64,000 bases of DNA from Alviniconcha marisindica (Eukaryota > Mollusca > Gastropoda > Provannidae). The position numbers and the translations under genes were made by a program. Of this stretch, positions 1 to 11,479 are shown piece after piece. The stretch is taken from positions 1,211,001 to 1,275,000 of the forward strand of contig JABMCL010001087.1 of assembly GCA_018857735.1 (NCBI GenBank), given 5' to 3'. How positions within the stretch are numbered: the first letter of the stretch is position 1; every line of letters starts with the position of its first letter. The notes beneath the pieces were generated by a model. The model ran no database searches and was not told the DNA's origin. It saw only the letters and a list, made by a program, of their open reading frames with translations.

Positions 1-245
1 GGCATAAGACAAGCAATTTTTATTCAAGACCGGACATAGTCCTTTGATCTCAAAACTGGCTCAACATATTATAAACAAGTACACACATTTACATGTTAAT
101 CTCAAAGTGAATTATCACAATCTGCACATGCCGTGACTCTAGCTGTTAAAACTGTTTTGATAGGTAGAGCATTGTAGAAATGTCCATTATTATTATTGTT
201 GAATATCTGCTCACCTTAATCGCTCAGATATTTGTATGCTTTCAG

Positions 246-1350
246 AATGCGCAGCAAGCCACCAGCGACAACGTCATCCCTCAGAAGCGTGCGTGCGGGC
301 ACGATTACCCGGCGAGCTTCTCACGCTCCTTCGGCCAACTCCCACACTGTCACCTCCTCCATGCCCTCCAGTGTCTACTCCTCCTTCCTCTACTCCGACA
401 CCCTTCCCTCCTCCCATCCCGACAGCATCTACAGCATGCCTGCCGATGTGTCGTTTGCGGGTAGCATGGGTCGAGAGTCTTACTTCCGAAACTACGGCTT
501 CGAGACTGCGGAAGAGCCAGGACCGCCGACGAGCCAATCGGGCGAGTTCGGCATGTCTCCGGAGGTGTCCGAGAGACCGAGAAGTTCGGAGATGGCCAGC
601 CGGCCGCCGCCTCTGTCGACTGACAGAAGGGTGGTGAAGAACGGGGTCTTTTCTTTGTTTTCTCTGCAGCTGGGAGGAAGAAGAATTGGAGACGGCGTTA
701 CCGTTGACGAATCTCGAGCACAAAACGGACTTTCCCAGAGAGATTTGCCTGCATATCAGCCAGCCAACCCGCCACGCCAGAGACACAGGTCACGTGGTAC
801 AAATCTCGTGTCATCTGATAGAAATGAGCTGGATGATTACGAACAAATCAGAAGTGGTTCAAACCATGGACTTTCATACTTAAACCTGCCACAGCGCAAT
901 CAACCAGTTATGGACCTGCTAACTATGGTTAATGCTCTAAACCGTGACCCTGATTTCAACGCAAGCGACTTAACACCACAACGCGGGGAATGGAGAAATC
1001 TCCCGGCAGGTGAGCAACGTGACTTGTCCTCGCCGTCAGAACCAGTCTATGCTACCCCGGACAAAGTTCGAAGCAGACGTGTTCAAGCCGAGAACGGAAT
1101 GCACAGTCAACAGATCCGCCAGCAGCAAGCAGGGACAGGCAACTTCGTGCCAGAAAATTATTTCACACAAGCTCAAACCACTGGCAACCATGCCGTTGAC
1201 CAACGAAACGGACCGGACAGCAATAGTGCAGCGAGACACGGACCACAACATGTATCGATTTCCCAACAGAAGAATCTGAAGACAATTAGCGATGACCATA
1301 GTATGGGACGCAATAATGCCGCCTATGACAATGTTGACGTAATTTTGTAA
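246..1350 (+). CDS. Last coding exon of an unrecognised protein (Ser/Tyr-rich tail)
   Basis: A polypyrimidine-poor but plausible acceptor (tatgctttcag) ends at 245. The frame then stays open for about 368 residues to TAA at 1348-1350. The translated stretch is hydrophilic, rich in Ser, Pro, Arg, Asn and Gln, and has no membrane segment, cysteine pattern or domain I can name. It carries tyrosines in acidic or proline settings (DDYEQI, EPVYATP, AAYDNV) and ends in VDVIL, as cytoplasmic tails of receptors often do. The upstream exons lie outside the window, so membership of a receptor is inference. A spaced ATTAAA follows the stop. The frame is also open to an ATG at 232, but the acceptor makes that less likely as a true start. 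Confidence 0.6.
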
Positions 1351-1476
1351 GGTCGGAAATTCGCATTGTGTACGTAATAGTAACAGCCTTGTTTTAAAAT
1401 TGTTGCCTGCTTTTGCGCTGGGTTTTTGTTACAAATTGCGCTTCCTACCTTTGGCTTCTTTTGTTTTATAAGTGCT

Positions 1477-1482
1477 ATTAAA
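1477..1482 (+). promoter_or_regulatory. Candidate polyadenylation signal ATTAAA
   Basis: ATTAAA lies about 127 bases after the stop of the 246-1350 exon, before a (TG)n tract. The spacing suits a short 3' UTR. Confidence 0.4.
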
Positions 1483-1553
1483 AGCAAAGTCTTGTCGACT
1501 GACCTTGAATTTCATTTTCATCAATGTGGGTGTGCACGTGTGTCTGTCTGTGA

Positions 1554-1554
<1 letters not shown>

Positions 1555-1609
<55 letters not shown>

Positions 1610-1652
1610 CGCGCGGTGTGTGTGTGTGTGCGTGTGTGTGTGTGTGTGTCTG
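1555..1652. repeat. (TG)n microsatellite, interrupted by GCGCGC
   Basis: Two TG runs are separated by a short GC-alternating stretch. Alternating purine-pyrimidine of this type can adopt Z-DNA. It follows the 3' end of the first gene. Confidence 0.95.
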
Positions 1653-2135
1653 CGCGGGCACGCGCTCGACGGCACACAAAGCTTAGCAATTGAATGTCAG
1701 AGTCAGCCATAAAGCTTTTGGCCTACATTATTCGCTACCCGAACAAAAATCATTAATGCCATTGCTGTTTTTGATCAAAGATGCTACATGTTCAGTACAC
1801 ATCACTATCCTGCATATGCTTTGAATCAATGCATAACGTTTCTGAAACGCTCTTGACAATATTGTCTATTGGTAACTTGGGAGTGTTAACCTTGACTGCA
1901 TTTTTTTTTAAGCAGCCTTATACGAAACCTTATACGAAACTATACATACTGCAACACAACATCATGCACACAGTGGTAGTGTGAGGCGCAGTGAAAGCAG
2001 GACAGAAACACACATGCGCGCGCCCACACGCACACAAAGGGAGGGGGAGGGGCAGAAGGGGAGGGGACAGACACTGTGAGAAGATACTAATACTACAAAA
2101 TCTTTCTTTGGTTTTAATCCACAAAACTATGTGAG

Positions 2136-2137
<2 letters not shown>

Positions 2138-2200
<63 letters not shown>
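2138..2200. repeat. (TC)n microsatellite
   Basis: Uninterrupted CT dinucleotides. A degenerate GACAGA-rich tract follows at 2557-2618. Confidence 0.95.
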
Positions 2201-2202
<2 letters not shown>

Positions 2203-2855
2203 CATCGCAACACAACACAGGCACTGACAAAATACAACACATTCAAAAGAAATATTAATCAGCATTAAACTTAGAGATAATGCATTCCACATGTGGGGGG
2301 AAGAGAGGGGATAATAATAAAGAGTTGCTGTTTTTTCAGACAGAAAGTGCTTTAAAAAAATGTGTTTTGAGAGCCTGCCTGAGTGCGGGAGTGGACTTTA
2401 TGGAGCGAATGTCCAAGGAGGGATTATTCTAGTGTCTCCGAACGTCTTTCCATTTGTCGATGGCACACACAGTGTAAAACTGTTAGATTACGAGCGATCA
2501 GTGGAGAGGGAGGTAGAATATGATCCTTCATTTCAGTGACTTTTCAACCAAAAATTGAGAGAGACAGACAGAGACAGAGACAGACAGAGACAGAGAGAGA
2601 CAGAGACGGAGAGAGAAGTTTCCAAAAGTGTTTAGTAATCTATTTCTAAAGCTGGGTAATTATTCCGGCTAATATGTACATCTCCTTATATCATATAATG
2701 CAATGTTACCGTATATTTGTAAAGTACTCTTTGTTTCAATGAGCGAATCGAATTTTTACAACAGTGTTTCCTTTTCTGAAATATCGATTTGAAAATGTTG
2801 AATGTTCCAAAGAAATAACATTCAATTAAAAAAAATTGAACGTTCCAAACAAATA

Positions 2856-2857
<2 letters not shown>

Positions 2858-2929
<72 letters not shown>
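2858..2929. repeat. (TA)n microsatellite
   Basis: About 36 AT dinucleotides without interruption. Confidence 0.95.
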
Positions 2930-2933
<4 letters not shown>

Positions 2934-4619
2934 AAGGCCCATATACAGCTTTGCTCTAATCCCAACAGAAGTAAGGGATTCAAATTTACATGTGCATGTT
3001 TATGCTTTTCACAAATGTAGCAATGTCAGACCAAAAAGAATAAGCAACATGACACCAACAAAATAAGAGGCGTGTTTTATTTGCTTGTCTGTTTGTTTTT
3101 GTTTGTTGTTGTTGTTTGTTTGGTTGGTTGTGAAAATGTTTGCACAGTGGAGTTTCTGCCAGCTTCAATAATTACATGTTCTGTCCCGACGGTAATCGCT
3201 GGGACACAATTATATTTTAAATCAATCTGAGCTTGAGCTGTGGTTCCTCCTGTCAAATGTAACGTCGATACAGTCCTGCTGAAAGTCCGATTTGTCTGGG
3301 TTTCTCTCTTTTGAACATGGAGGAGGTCAGTCTGTAGCTTTGCATGACTGACTTACTGCCAGGAATTCTGCCTTTCTAATTTCTGTCTTACCTGTTCCTT
3401 CAAATTTGCTGTTGTTGTTGTGCAGTTCCAAGGTAAAGAAATACATTCTTCTTCTTGATGTTCGTAGTTTCCGAGGCCATTACTAGTGTAGGTATAGCTT
3501 TAAGCTATTGCTCTCTCACACAAAGACATAGAAGAAGGCTTCTAAGTAACTACTATTTGAAGTACTGAAATACCGGAGAGGTTATAAATACGGTTCAGTG
3601 TTATATTATCAAGAGACAGATCAAACAAAGCAAACAAAATCTATGTACGTGTCTAAAACAATATTACTTTCACTTGCCTCTCGCCTCTCCGGGTCCATTT
3701 GTTGATTGAATGTGTGAATGGCTCTTGCTAATGTCTACCCGTTTTTACCGACAGCTGATAGGAAACATCGGTCATCCAATTTCACAGCTTTTAGCAATTC
3801 CGATCGAAACTGGAAAATCCATTTAGCTTTACAACTACACAAGTTTATGGAGTCCAAGCTCTGACGATTAACATGAACCCCACAACTTGTTACGCTCCTC
3901 CTATTTTAAGCGGGTGCGCATTGTTCCCACAGCCTAGAAATCTGCTTGTCTGTGTACATTAGTGCCCGTTGGAAATAGAACTCTTAGGACTGAGTGTCCT
4001 TAAAACCAAGCAGCATCCGAAACAGGACGGTAGACAATGCAACATGAAAACACCACATCAGTTACTTCAGTAAACCGTAGTTAAATGACACTTTGATTGA
4101 TTTTTCCTGTTTACAATTACAATACCGCGATTAGGTTTTGGATAGGTTAAAGAACTATCACCCCACCAGCTGAACTGTCGATGTTCCCTGTGAACCTGGT
4201 TCCGTGTTGTGTACATGGATACAGAAGAACAACTCCAAGGCAAAACAAAAATCGAGGCAACTCTTCACAAAATCATTGTTCCTCTTTTGCTCTTTTTTAA
4301 AAAGTGGTGGTCCTTCATCTGCTGTTTCCACAAACGGAGCAGACTTTCGTCAGCATAATAATTCTTGATACACGCAATGTAAAGGAGGCCTTCGATGAAT
4401 GACAAAAAATCTAAAGTGAGATCAGTAACTGATTTTTAATTGTTGCTCTCAGAGCACACAATTGACCGATCTCATCACAGTATCTTTTCGTTTGCTTGTC
4501 TGGTTATTTGTTGTTTCTCTGTGAGTCTGTCTGCGGTTATACTGCTTGAAGAACAAAGGTCTTAGGACAAAGCAAGGAGACTGTGAATGCAGCTTTAAAA
4601 GCAGTGTGTGAGCTTTACC

Positions 4620-4727
4620 ATGGCCTGTTTGCATTCTATTACAGCTAAGTTTCTGTTTGTACTGACTCTTGGATTGATGTTATTCCCCGCTGAGGGATTA
4701 CCCTGTGGTGAGAGAGCAGACAGCGAG
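4620..4727 (+). CDS. Candidate first exon with a signal peptide
   Basis: ACCATGG gives a strong start context at 4620. The 36 codons form a classic secretion signal: MACLHSITAKF, then a hydrophobic core (LFVLTLGLMLF), then PAEG, with cysteine and charged residues after. The frame meets a donor-like GAG|GTAAAA at 4727/4728 in phase 0. No continuation exon is recognised. It lies 270 bases upstream of the receptor reading frame on the same strand, so it may be an alternative first exon or a separate small secreted protein. An in-frame ATG also exists at 4608. Without splicing the frame would end at 4823. Confidence 0.35.
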
Positions 4728-4999
4728 GTAAAAAGGGGTGGTGGAGACCAACGTGTCGCAATAAGCCTAATCGTAAATTGTGATTTAGAAGCTACAGCGA
4801 AGATTTTTGATTGGTCCGTTTAAAAGAAATGTGTAGCGATCACAGCATTGCGCACGCAGTCACTCGTCACAACCTGACAGTGATCCGAAAGTCGTATCTT
4901 GCTTCAAAACTTGCCGTGGGACACTGAACAATATACCGCTGGATCAAACAGACTCTAAAGTTCAGAAGCATGATTTACAAAAGCAAATAGTGTTAGAAC

Positions 5000-7900
5000 A
5001 TGAATAAGGCTGCTGTTTTGCTGTGTATGGTGCACGTGATGTGCAGAGTGGCATCGCCGACAGTTTCGGACAGACCATCTCCATCTCAAATCACGGGAGA
5101 AAACCACGCCGTGACGTGTCCAACCGACCCCACAGCTGAGACTCGTGTCACTGAGTCCCAGCAAGCGAAAACACTTACGGACGTTTCCAGAAACCAAATG
5201 GGAAATGTTGAACGCGACGATCGTGTTTTGGGGACAAGCGTTTCAACTACCAGTGAGGAGAACCACTTCAGAATTAACGTGTCTGTCTGTAGCAACAGCG
5301 ACGATTTCGTGATCAATAGCCTGAGGGGTGAAATTTATGTCGTCAAGGATTCTCAAGTTCCAGCTGGAACGGATTGCACGTGGACCGTTACCGTGCCCGT
5401 TAGTCACAGCATCAGCATCTATGCCTATTGGCGGCAAGGACCATCTGGACGTACTGATGACCTTGTGACTCTATCTGACGTTACTGGTATGGAAATGTCC
5501 AAGTTTGTCCAACTTGAAAGTAGAAAGACAATGAGATTTCATTCCACGGTCTACTTTCAATATATAAGTATTGGCCAACCCGTTGAGACTTACCTGACTT
5601 TCTCTTTCTCCGTCGCCAAAAACCTTGCACACACTTTGAACGTCGTTCAGCTATCAAACACCACGAGCTTTGTGACATCACCAAACTATGACGGGGAAAA
5701 GCTGCTCTATCCGAATGACGTCAACATTTCTTACGTGATCCATGTGCCTGAAAACCATTTGGTGGTTGCTGTCTTCTCTCACTTTGAGCTTGGCAATGGC
5801 AGCTGTGGCAACGATAGTCTGACGATCAGCAGTCTAGTTCATGTCACAGAGCAGAAACTGTGCGGAAGGAAACATGGCTTACTTTTACAAACGTTCAACA
5901 CCTCAATCGCTTTGGCCTTCATCACTGACCATCGATATCAGTACACCGGATTTAAAATGCTTTATTCAGTCCTCCCCCAGTCTGACGAGCCAAAACAACT
6001 GACAAGCGGTCTGTACAATTGTTCCGTGCCTCACTACTACACTTTCCGCGAACTCTTCAGCTGCAACTTGGAGCTTGAATGCGAAGCGGGCGAGGACGAG
6101 GAAGACTGTCCATACAATAACGCCGACTGCGGCAGGGGGGCTGTCAGCGCGGGCAACAAATGCTACAGGATCGTCCGGCCGAACTTCACCCTCTCGTGGG
6201 ATAATGCTTACTACTCCTGCCAGGCGAAAGGCCAGAATCTCGTGACGATGGCAACTCCGGAAGAATGGAACCGCTTCAAGGAAATCATGGGCTTCGGGGA
6301 GAACTTGTACAAAGTGCCCATCTTCGTTGGCCTTCGCTTGAGGGACTCCATCCCGGCTTCAGTGAAGACCCTGTATACGGACGTGTGGCAGTGGGTAGAC
6401 GACCGCGCGGCATTCTTCAAAGACTTGACCAGTTCAAACAACAGCAGCATCCATAAGTGTGCTTATTACTACATGAGTGAGCACAATCAGCTGTTCGCCT
6501 ATAGATGTGACGATGAGTCCATGGGAGCTGTGTACATCTGTGAATTTGACAAACCAAACAGCACTGCACCGAAACAACCCGTTCAGTTTCCGACGCTACG
6601 AAACGACGTCAACGGCTCTCAGTCGGCAACAGCCGTTCTCTACTCATGTTCGTCTGGTGAGCAGACCCGCGACTTCATGTCTTGTGACCCGGAAGGGCCA
6701 TGCGACGTTGAAGATTACGTGACGTTATGTCGGGCAAACGATATTGAAGTGCCGATGTTTGAGTGCGAGCGCACTTTTCGTGCAATACCATACACACTGG
6801 TGTGTGACCACGTAAACCAGTGCCCAGACTATTCCGATGAGAGCTTTTGTCAGTTCCGTCTCACGTGCCCTGCAAACACTTTTCGCTGCCACAACGGGCA
6901 GTGTATTGCTAAAGACGGAGAATGTGACGGACTTCATCACTGTACGGACGAATCCGACGAATTATGCGGGCCAGTAAACAAGAGACGCTTCCCGCCACTC
7001 ACTTTGCCACCAGCCACAGTCTATATGACCGGCAGAGGACATTACGATTTGCTTCCAATGAACGAGTCTGATCTCTGCCCTGTGACACATTTTCGATGTC
7101 CTGGTGGATACTGTTTGCCAGTGTATTTACGCTGTAACGACTTTGCAGACTGTCCGGGCCGTGAAGATGAGGAAAATTGTACCAGCTACACTTGTCGAGG
7201 ATTCTATCGTTGTCGGGGCTCCAGTGTGTGCCTGCACCCAAGCAGTGTGTGTGATGAAGTCTTTCAGTGCCCACAGCATGACGACGAGTGGTTGTGCGAC
7301 GAGAGCTGTCCCAGTGGGTGTCACTGCCAGGGTCTGTCCTTCGTCTGCAAGGCGAAGTTTGATGCTAGCCCCTTTGACTACCTTCGCTACCTGGACGCCA
7401 GTCGGTCGGGTATGACTCTAGGTGATGTATCTGGCAACCACTACTTGATAAGACTTCGCTTGTCCCATTGCAACATTCTCACCGTACCTGACACGACGCT
7501 CCCAAACCTTAGACACTTGGATTTAAGTTACAACTCCCTCACTAACATCAGTATGCTTTTCTTCAAAGCTCTAACGAACTTGCAGGTTCTTGATCTATCC
7601 CACAATCCATTGGTCACTCTGATGGGGGCCTCTTCTCACAAAAATTACATTTTAGTGCTCAAAAGACTGGACTTATCTCACACACGTCTTACATTTTACG
7701 ACAGTGACGCACTTTCCTGTTGTGCAGACCTAAAAACCTTGAACATTTCATCAAGCTATTTGAAAAAGATCACCGAAAAAGGTTTTCAGTCCACTCCAAA
7801 GTTAGAACGCCTGGACTTGAGCAATACGCAGCTAAACGAATTTCCTAAAGACATGCTGAGGAAGTTGGAATTTCTCAAAATAATCAATGCTGACAGTTTT

Positions 7901-9247
7901 AAACTGTGCTGTGAGGCAGTCCTGCCTGAGGACTTTGACAATGGCCACTGTCATGCTAAGCAAGACGAGTTGTCGTCGTGTGACGATCTGGTCGAGTCTG
8001 ATATGTACCGCGCCCTTCTGTGGTTGTTTGCATCGCTCGCGCTGTGTGGGAACGTAGGCAGCTTTGTGACCAGACTCTACTTAAGCAAAGAAAGATCTGC
8101 AGGCAAACAAAGATCTTCAGGTTTGGCAAGCTACGGCATTTTTGTCACGAATCTTTCCGTGGCTGACTTTTTCATGGGGATCTACCTTGCTATGATCGGG
8201 GTGGCTGATAAGATCTACCGGGGCATTTACCTGTGGCATGACGACGAGTGGAAGAGAAGCGCTGCTTGTAAAACCGCGGGTTTTATGTCTCTCATGTCCA
8301 GCGAGGTGTCGGCCTTTATCATCTGCCTCATAACGCTAGACCGCTTCCTCGTTCTCCATTTCCCGTTCAGCAGATTCCACTTCCACCCGAAGTCTGCTCA
8401 GGTGGCTTGCGGGATCGTCTGGGTTGCAGGCTTTGTTTTAGCTGTTGTTCCGTTACTACCTATGACGACCCACTGGGACTTCTACGGCCAGTCCGGCACT
8501 TGCATCCCTTTGCCTTTCAACGGTAATTCGCATTTCCTCGGTCATGACTACTCCTTCGGTATCATGATCATCCTCAACTTTGCGCTGTTCCTGACGATCG
8601 CTGTGGGTCAGATCTTCATCTACCGGACAGTGCGCGCCAGTTCCATCTGCAACCAGAAGACAGGGTCTCGAGACGCGACCATCGCCCGTCGCTTGACCAC
8701 CATCGTTGTCTCCGACTTCCTTTGTTGGTTCCCCATTGGCCTGCTAGGTATACTTGCCCGCACAGGGACCCCAGTCCCCAGGTGGGTCCAGGTGGGTGTG
8801 GCCATCATCATTCTGCCTTTCAACTCCGCCCTCAATCCTTTCCTCTACACCTTCAACGTTGTCATGGAGAAGCGGAGGAAGGCCCAGGTAGCGCGGCTTC
8901 TGAAGCAACTGGAGATGCGTCACTTTGAGAAGAACAAGACGGTACACGAAGGCAAAAGCTCCGGCCGCGTCAGCAAGGAGTTTGCGATGGGTCAACTAGA
9001 GATCTGGCTCAAAGACAAGGTGCTGACGCACGAAGATGTCGTTTCCTGTCTGCTTCCGTTCGTTCAGTGTGAGAATAACGACTCCAACAATGAAACCCTG
9101 TCTCCGGCGAGGATTTATTCGTGTACATTTCGTTCAACTCGTCACAATGTCACTGCCTGGAGACGTGCCACAGAAGTGTCTGCTTCAATTATAAATCGAC
9201 CAGAAGACAAAGCGTTTGAGCATAATTCGTGTACGCTTCATGTGTAG
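5000..9247 (+). CDS. GRL101-like receptor: CUB, C-type lectin, LDLa, LRR and seven-helix GPCR in one exon
   Basis: This 1,415-residue intact frame encodes a large membrane receptor. A signal peptide covers residues 1-19. Two CUB-like domains follow at about 97-205 and 213-325. A degenerate LDLa-like piece at 341-370 has an acidic end (EAGEDEEDC), and a C-type lectin domain spans about 377-515 (WQWVDD, six or more Cys). LDLa modules follow at about 577-617, 623-656, 693-727 and 732-766, ending in DES/DEE acidic calcium-binding motifs. A Cys-rich LRR cap (770-783), about six LRRs (815-950) and a CC-containing C-cap (970-994) precede seven helices (about 1005-1285). The helix 3 motif is DRF instead of DRY, and helix 7 has NPFLY. 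A cytoplasmic tail of about 125 residues remains. The family match is Lymnaea GRL101 and the type C LGR / relaxin-receptor relatives. The added CUB and lectin parts are unusual. The ligand is unknown. The gene appears intronless in its coding region. Confidence 0.9.
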   Translation: MNKAAVLLCMVHVMCRVASPTVSDRPSPSQITGENHAVTCPTDPTAETRVTESQQAKTLTDVSRNQMGNVERDDRVLGTSVSTTSEENHFRINVSVCSNSDDFVINSLRGEIYVVKDSQVPAGTDCTWTVTVPVSHSISIYAYWRQGPSGRTDDLVTLSDVTGMEMSKFVQLESRKTMRFHSTVYFQYISIGQPVETYLTFSFSVAKNLAHTLNVVQLSNTTSFVTSPNYDGEKLLYPNDVNISYVIHVPENHLVVAVFSHFELGNGSCGNDSLTISSLVHVTEQKLCGRKHGLLLQTFNTSIALAFITDHRYQYTGFKMLYSVLPQSDEPKQLTSGLYNCSVPHYYTFRELFSCNLELECEAGEDEEDCPYNNADCGRGAVSAGNKCYRIVRPNFTLSWDNAYYSCQAKGQNLVTMATPEEWNRFKEIMGFGENLYKVPIFVGLRLRDSIPASVKTLYTDVWQWVDDRAAFFKDLTSSNNSSIHKCAYYYMSEHNQLFAYRCDDESMGAVYICEFDKPNSTAPKQPVQFPTLRNDVNGSQSATAVLYSCSSGEQTRDFMSCDPEGPCDVEDYVTLCRANDIEVPMFECERTFRAIPYTLVCDHVNQCPDYSDESFCQFRLTCPANTFRCHNGQCIAKDGECDGLHHCTDESDELCGPVNKRRFPPLTLPPATVYMTGRGHYDLLPMNESDLCPVTHFRCPGGYCLPVYLRCNDFADCPGREDEENCTSYTCRGFYRCRGSSVCLHPSSVCDEVFQCPQHDDEWLCDESCPSGCHCQGLSFVCKAKFDASPFDYLRYLDASRSGMTLGDVSGNHYLIRLRLSHCNILTVPDTTLPNLRHLDLSYNSLTNISMLFFKALTNLQVLDLSHNPLVTLMGASSHKNYILVLKRLDLSHTRLTFYDSDALSCCADLKTLNISSSYLKKITEKGFQSTPKLERLDLSNTQLNEFPKDMLRKLEFLKIINADSFKLCCEAVLPEDFDNGHCHAKQDELSSCDDLVESDMYRALLWLFASLALCGNVGSFVTRLYLSKERSAGKQRSSGLASYGIFVTNLSVADFFMGIYLAMIGVADKIYRGIYLWHDDEWKRSAACKTAGFMSLMSSEVSAFIICLITLDRFLVLHFPFSRFHFHPKSAQVACGIVWVAGFVLAVVPLLPMTTHWDFYGQSGTCIPLPFNGNSHFLGHDYSFGIMIILNFALFLTIAVGQIFIYRTVRASSICNQKTGSRDATIARRLTTIVVSDFLCWFPIGLLGILARTGTPVPRWVQVGVAIIILPFNSALNPFLYTFNVVMEKRRKAQVARLLKQLEMRHFEKNKTVHEGKSSGRVSKEFAMGQLEIWLKDKVLTHEDVVSCLLPFVQCENNDSNNETLSPARIYSCTFRSTRHNVTAWRRATEVSASIINRPEDKAFEHNSCTLHV

Positions 9248-10659
9248 AGGTAAAGAAACGGGTTTGTACTCTAGTAAATGCATTAAGGTACAAAAGCAAT
9301 AGCAATCTGACGTTAAAATAGGCTATAAACTGATGCATGCTTCGATGTGACATAGTAATGTAAACCAACAGCTAGCCTATTTGTTGTAGATAGATACAAA
9401 AGTAAATGAACGTCGGTAGTTTTACAGTGTAGGGGACAGGTCTTTATTTTTTACTTTATGCGTATTTTAATATTTCAATGACATATGCCTTAAAACTGGA
9501 GAAAGGTGGATATCACAGTTTATGAACTCGTCTTGCTCAGTTTGCTCTGCGTGTGTGTGTGTGTGTGTGTGCGCGCGCGCGCGCGATCTTGTGTGTGCGG
9601 TTGTTGTTGTTTGTTTTTGTTTTTGGTTGGGGGGGGGGGGGGGTTGCCATGATTTGTATGAAAATGTTAATTTTTGTATACACTGTTTGCTTGTTTATAT
9701 TCCATTGATTTGTATATATGGGTATTTGCGTTTTGAGTCTCCGAAAGCGCTCTATAAATTCCCTGTTATTATTATAACAGCTAACGTTTCAATCATATGA
9801 TGGAAAGCAAGCAAAAGCTTTGCTGAGATGTGGGAGCACTAACTGGATTTTCATGACGTCTTGCCAACCTTGACGTCTTGTACAGGTTTACCTCAGGACG
9901 AATATAGTGTTAGTCTTTTTATCAAGGTGTATGATAATGTCTTCTTCATTGCATCCTGTTACCAATTCATTGTATGATTATTATTCTTGTTTGAATAAGT
10001 TTAACCATTATTATATATTCATTTGGTTCAGAATGGTAGCACAAGAATTAAAACGGGGCCTATTCGCCTGGACTGATTCGACCAGTACGGCCCATGCGGA
10101 TTGGGATACTTCGTAATTCACACCTGGTTGCCAAAATGTTCGAGTTTGTTGTTGACTTTCTTTTCTTATGCGCGTTTATTCTTTTTCTTCTTTTCTGTTG
10201 TTAGTGTATTTGTTTTGTTTGTTTGTTTGTTTTCTTTTCTGTTTTATCTTTTGTCGTTTTTGCTGTTTCATAATGGTGGGGTTGCTTTGGGTTGGTTTGG
10301 TTTTTAATTGTTTTTGTTCTGATTTTATGGTGGGGCGGGGCGAGGGGGGAGGGGGGAGCTCGATATGGCGGTCGTTCACTGAGTGTTAAACAGAAATTAT
10401 TTCTTTTGTCTGAGGTGAGGTATTTGCTGCAATCAAAAGCATTTATTCAGCGGCGGAGATCAGCTGAAACCAGTTTCCAACTGATTGTTTGTCACATTGC
10501 CGTTTTGCTGTGCTCCCTATTTAACCTACACATTGATGAAGTTGTATGTACCAACCATCATCATTGATGGTACCGATTTCGGGTAAGTCTTGTCTATGTA
10601 GGTATCGTCAATATATCATTGATCATTGGTGTAATTCTTGTCAAATTCATTGTTGGTGG
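9248..10659. other. Intergenic stretch with simple repeats and a SINE-like tail
   Basis: It holds a (TG)n/(GC)n tract at 9548-9585, a G run near 9629-9643 and T-rich low-complexity DNA at 10150-10330. A segment at about 9715-9775 (gtctccgaaagcgctctata) recurs at about 35455-35500 and looks like the 3' tail of a dispersed element ending in ATT repeats. I see no gene. Confidence 0.6.
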
Positions 10660-11262
10660 TGACGTAATTTCGGGTAGGTCTCGCCCATGTCTAAAACATG
10701 TTGCTACGGCATGTTTTGTCACCGTGTCAAATTTGATGCACTGCTTGCACGTTTTGTCACCACGTGGTGACAAAACGTGCCGAAAGGTTCACTCGCTGTA
10801 CGTTTTGTTACCCCTTCGCCAGCAACACTGTAAACAGTCTTTCCTTTTCCCTCGCGGTGTGGTGGCGGGGGGAGGGGGGGGGGGGCGTGCGTGCGTAGTT
10901 GCGTTTTATTATCCCCGCGTCAATGAGTGTTAAACTGAAATTACGTATACTATAGCACTGTAAGCTGTGTCAAAATATGACCACATGTGTAGAGACTGGG
11001 CGAATGTGCGGTTTGATCATGTGTTGTGTATATGTGTCCTATAGATATGTTTGATGGAATGATTGGTATGATTTGATGAGTCTAAAGCATGTTAAACATG
11101 AACTGACTTTGGGTGTGCTGTCTGGTTTCTTGTTGTTGTTTTATCAGAACGTTTTACTAGTGCCTAGTGAAGTTTGTAGCATAAATGCGCCTTTTAGTAT
11201 TATTAACATCAATCACACGTCAATGACACAGTCGCAAAGCAAGAAAGATCAAAGCAGCATCA
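10660..11262 (+). mobile_element. Dispersed repeat, copy A, with a 34-bp palindrome
   Basis: This segment aligns by eye with 32075-32745 over most of its length, sharing for example cgaaaggttcactcgctg, ttttattatccccgcgtca and agcactgtaag. It contains the palindrome at 10747-10780 and ends at a (TG)n tract. It encodes nothing convincing. A non-autonomous mobile element is the simplest reading, and the class is unknown. Confidence 0.7.
10747..10780. repeat. Perfect 34-bp palindrome
   Basis: Each 17-base arm reads gcacgttttgtcaccac and the other arm is its exact reverse complement, with no spacer. The half-site CACGTTTTGTCAC recurs around 10800, at 32160-32280 and at 33290-33330 in both orientations. 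Confidence 0.9.

Positions 11263-11264
<2 letters not shown>

Positions 11265-11313
<49 letters not shown>
11265..11313. repeat. (TG)n microsatellite
   Basis: Uninterrupted TG run between repeat copy A and its inverted partner. Confidence 0.95.
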
Positions 11314-11316
<3 letters not shown>

Positions 11317-11479
11317 GAATCCATTAATTATAAACAAATGGTGCTGCTTTGACTTTCCTTGCTTCTCGACTGTGATTGATGCTGTGTAACGAAGTTAGTA
11401 AGTTAATAATACTGAAAACTTGTTAGGTGCATAGTATGCTATAAATTTTACTAGGTGCTATACAATAAAACATCCTGAC

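Larger units (their letters stand above)
1351..4619. other. Intergenic stretch without a supported gene
   Basis: Apart from the 3' UTR of the first gene and the microsatellites listed separately, I see no coding exon with a convincing domain on either strand. Short open frames here are simple-repeat translations. Confidence 0.6.

Noticed and set aside
274..786. 170-codon - strand frame opposite the first exon
   Set aside because: It is a shadow of the + strand coding frame, Arg-rich and without motifs.
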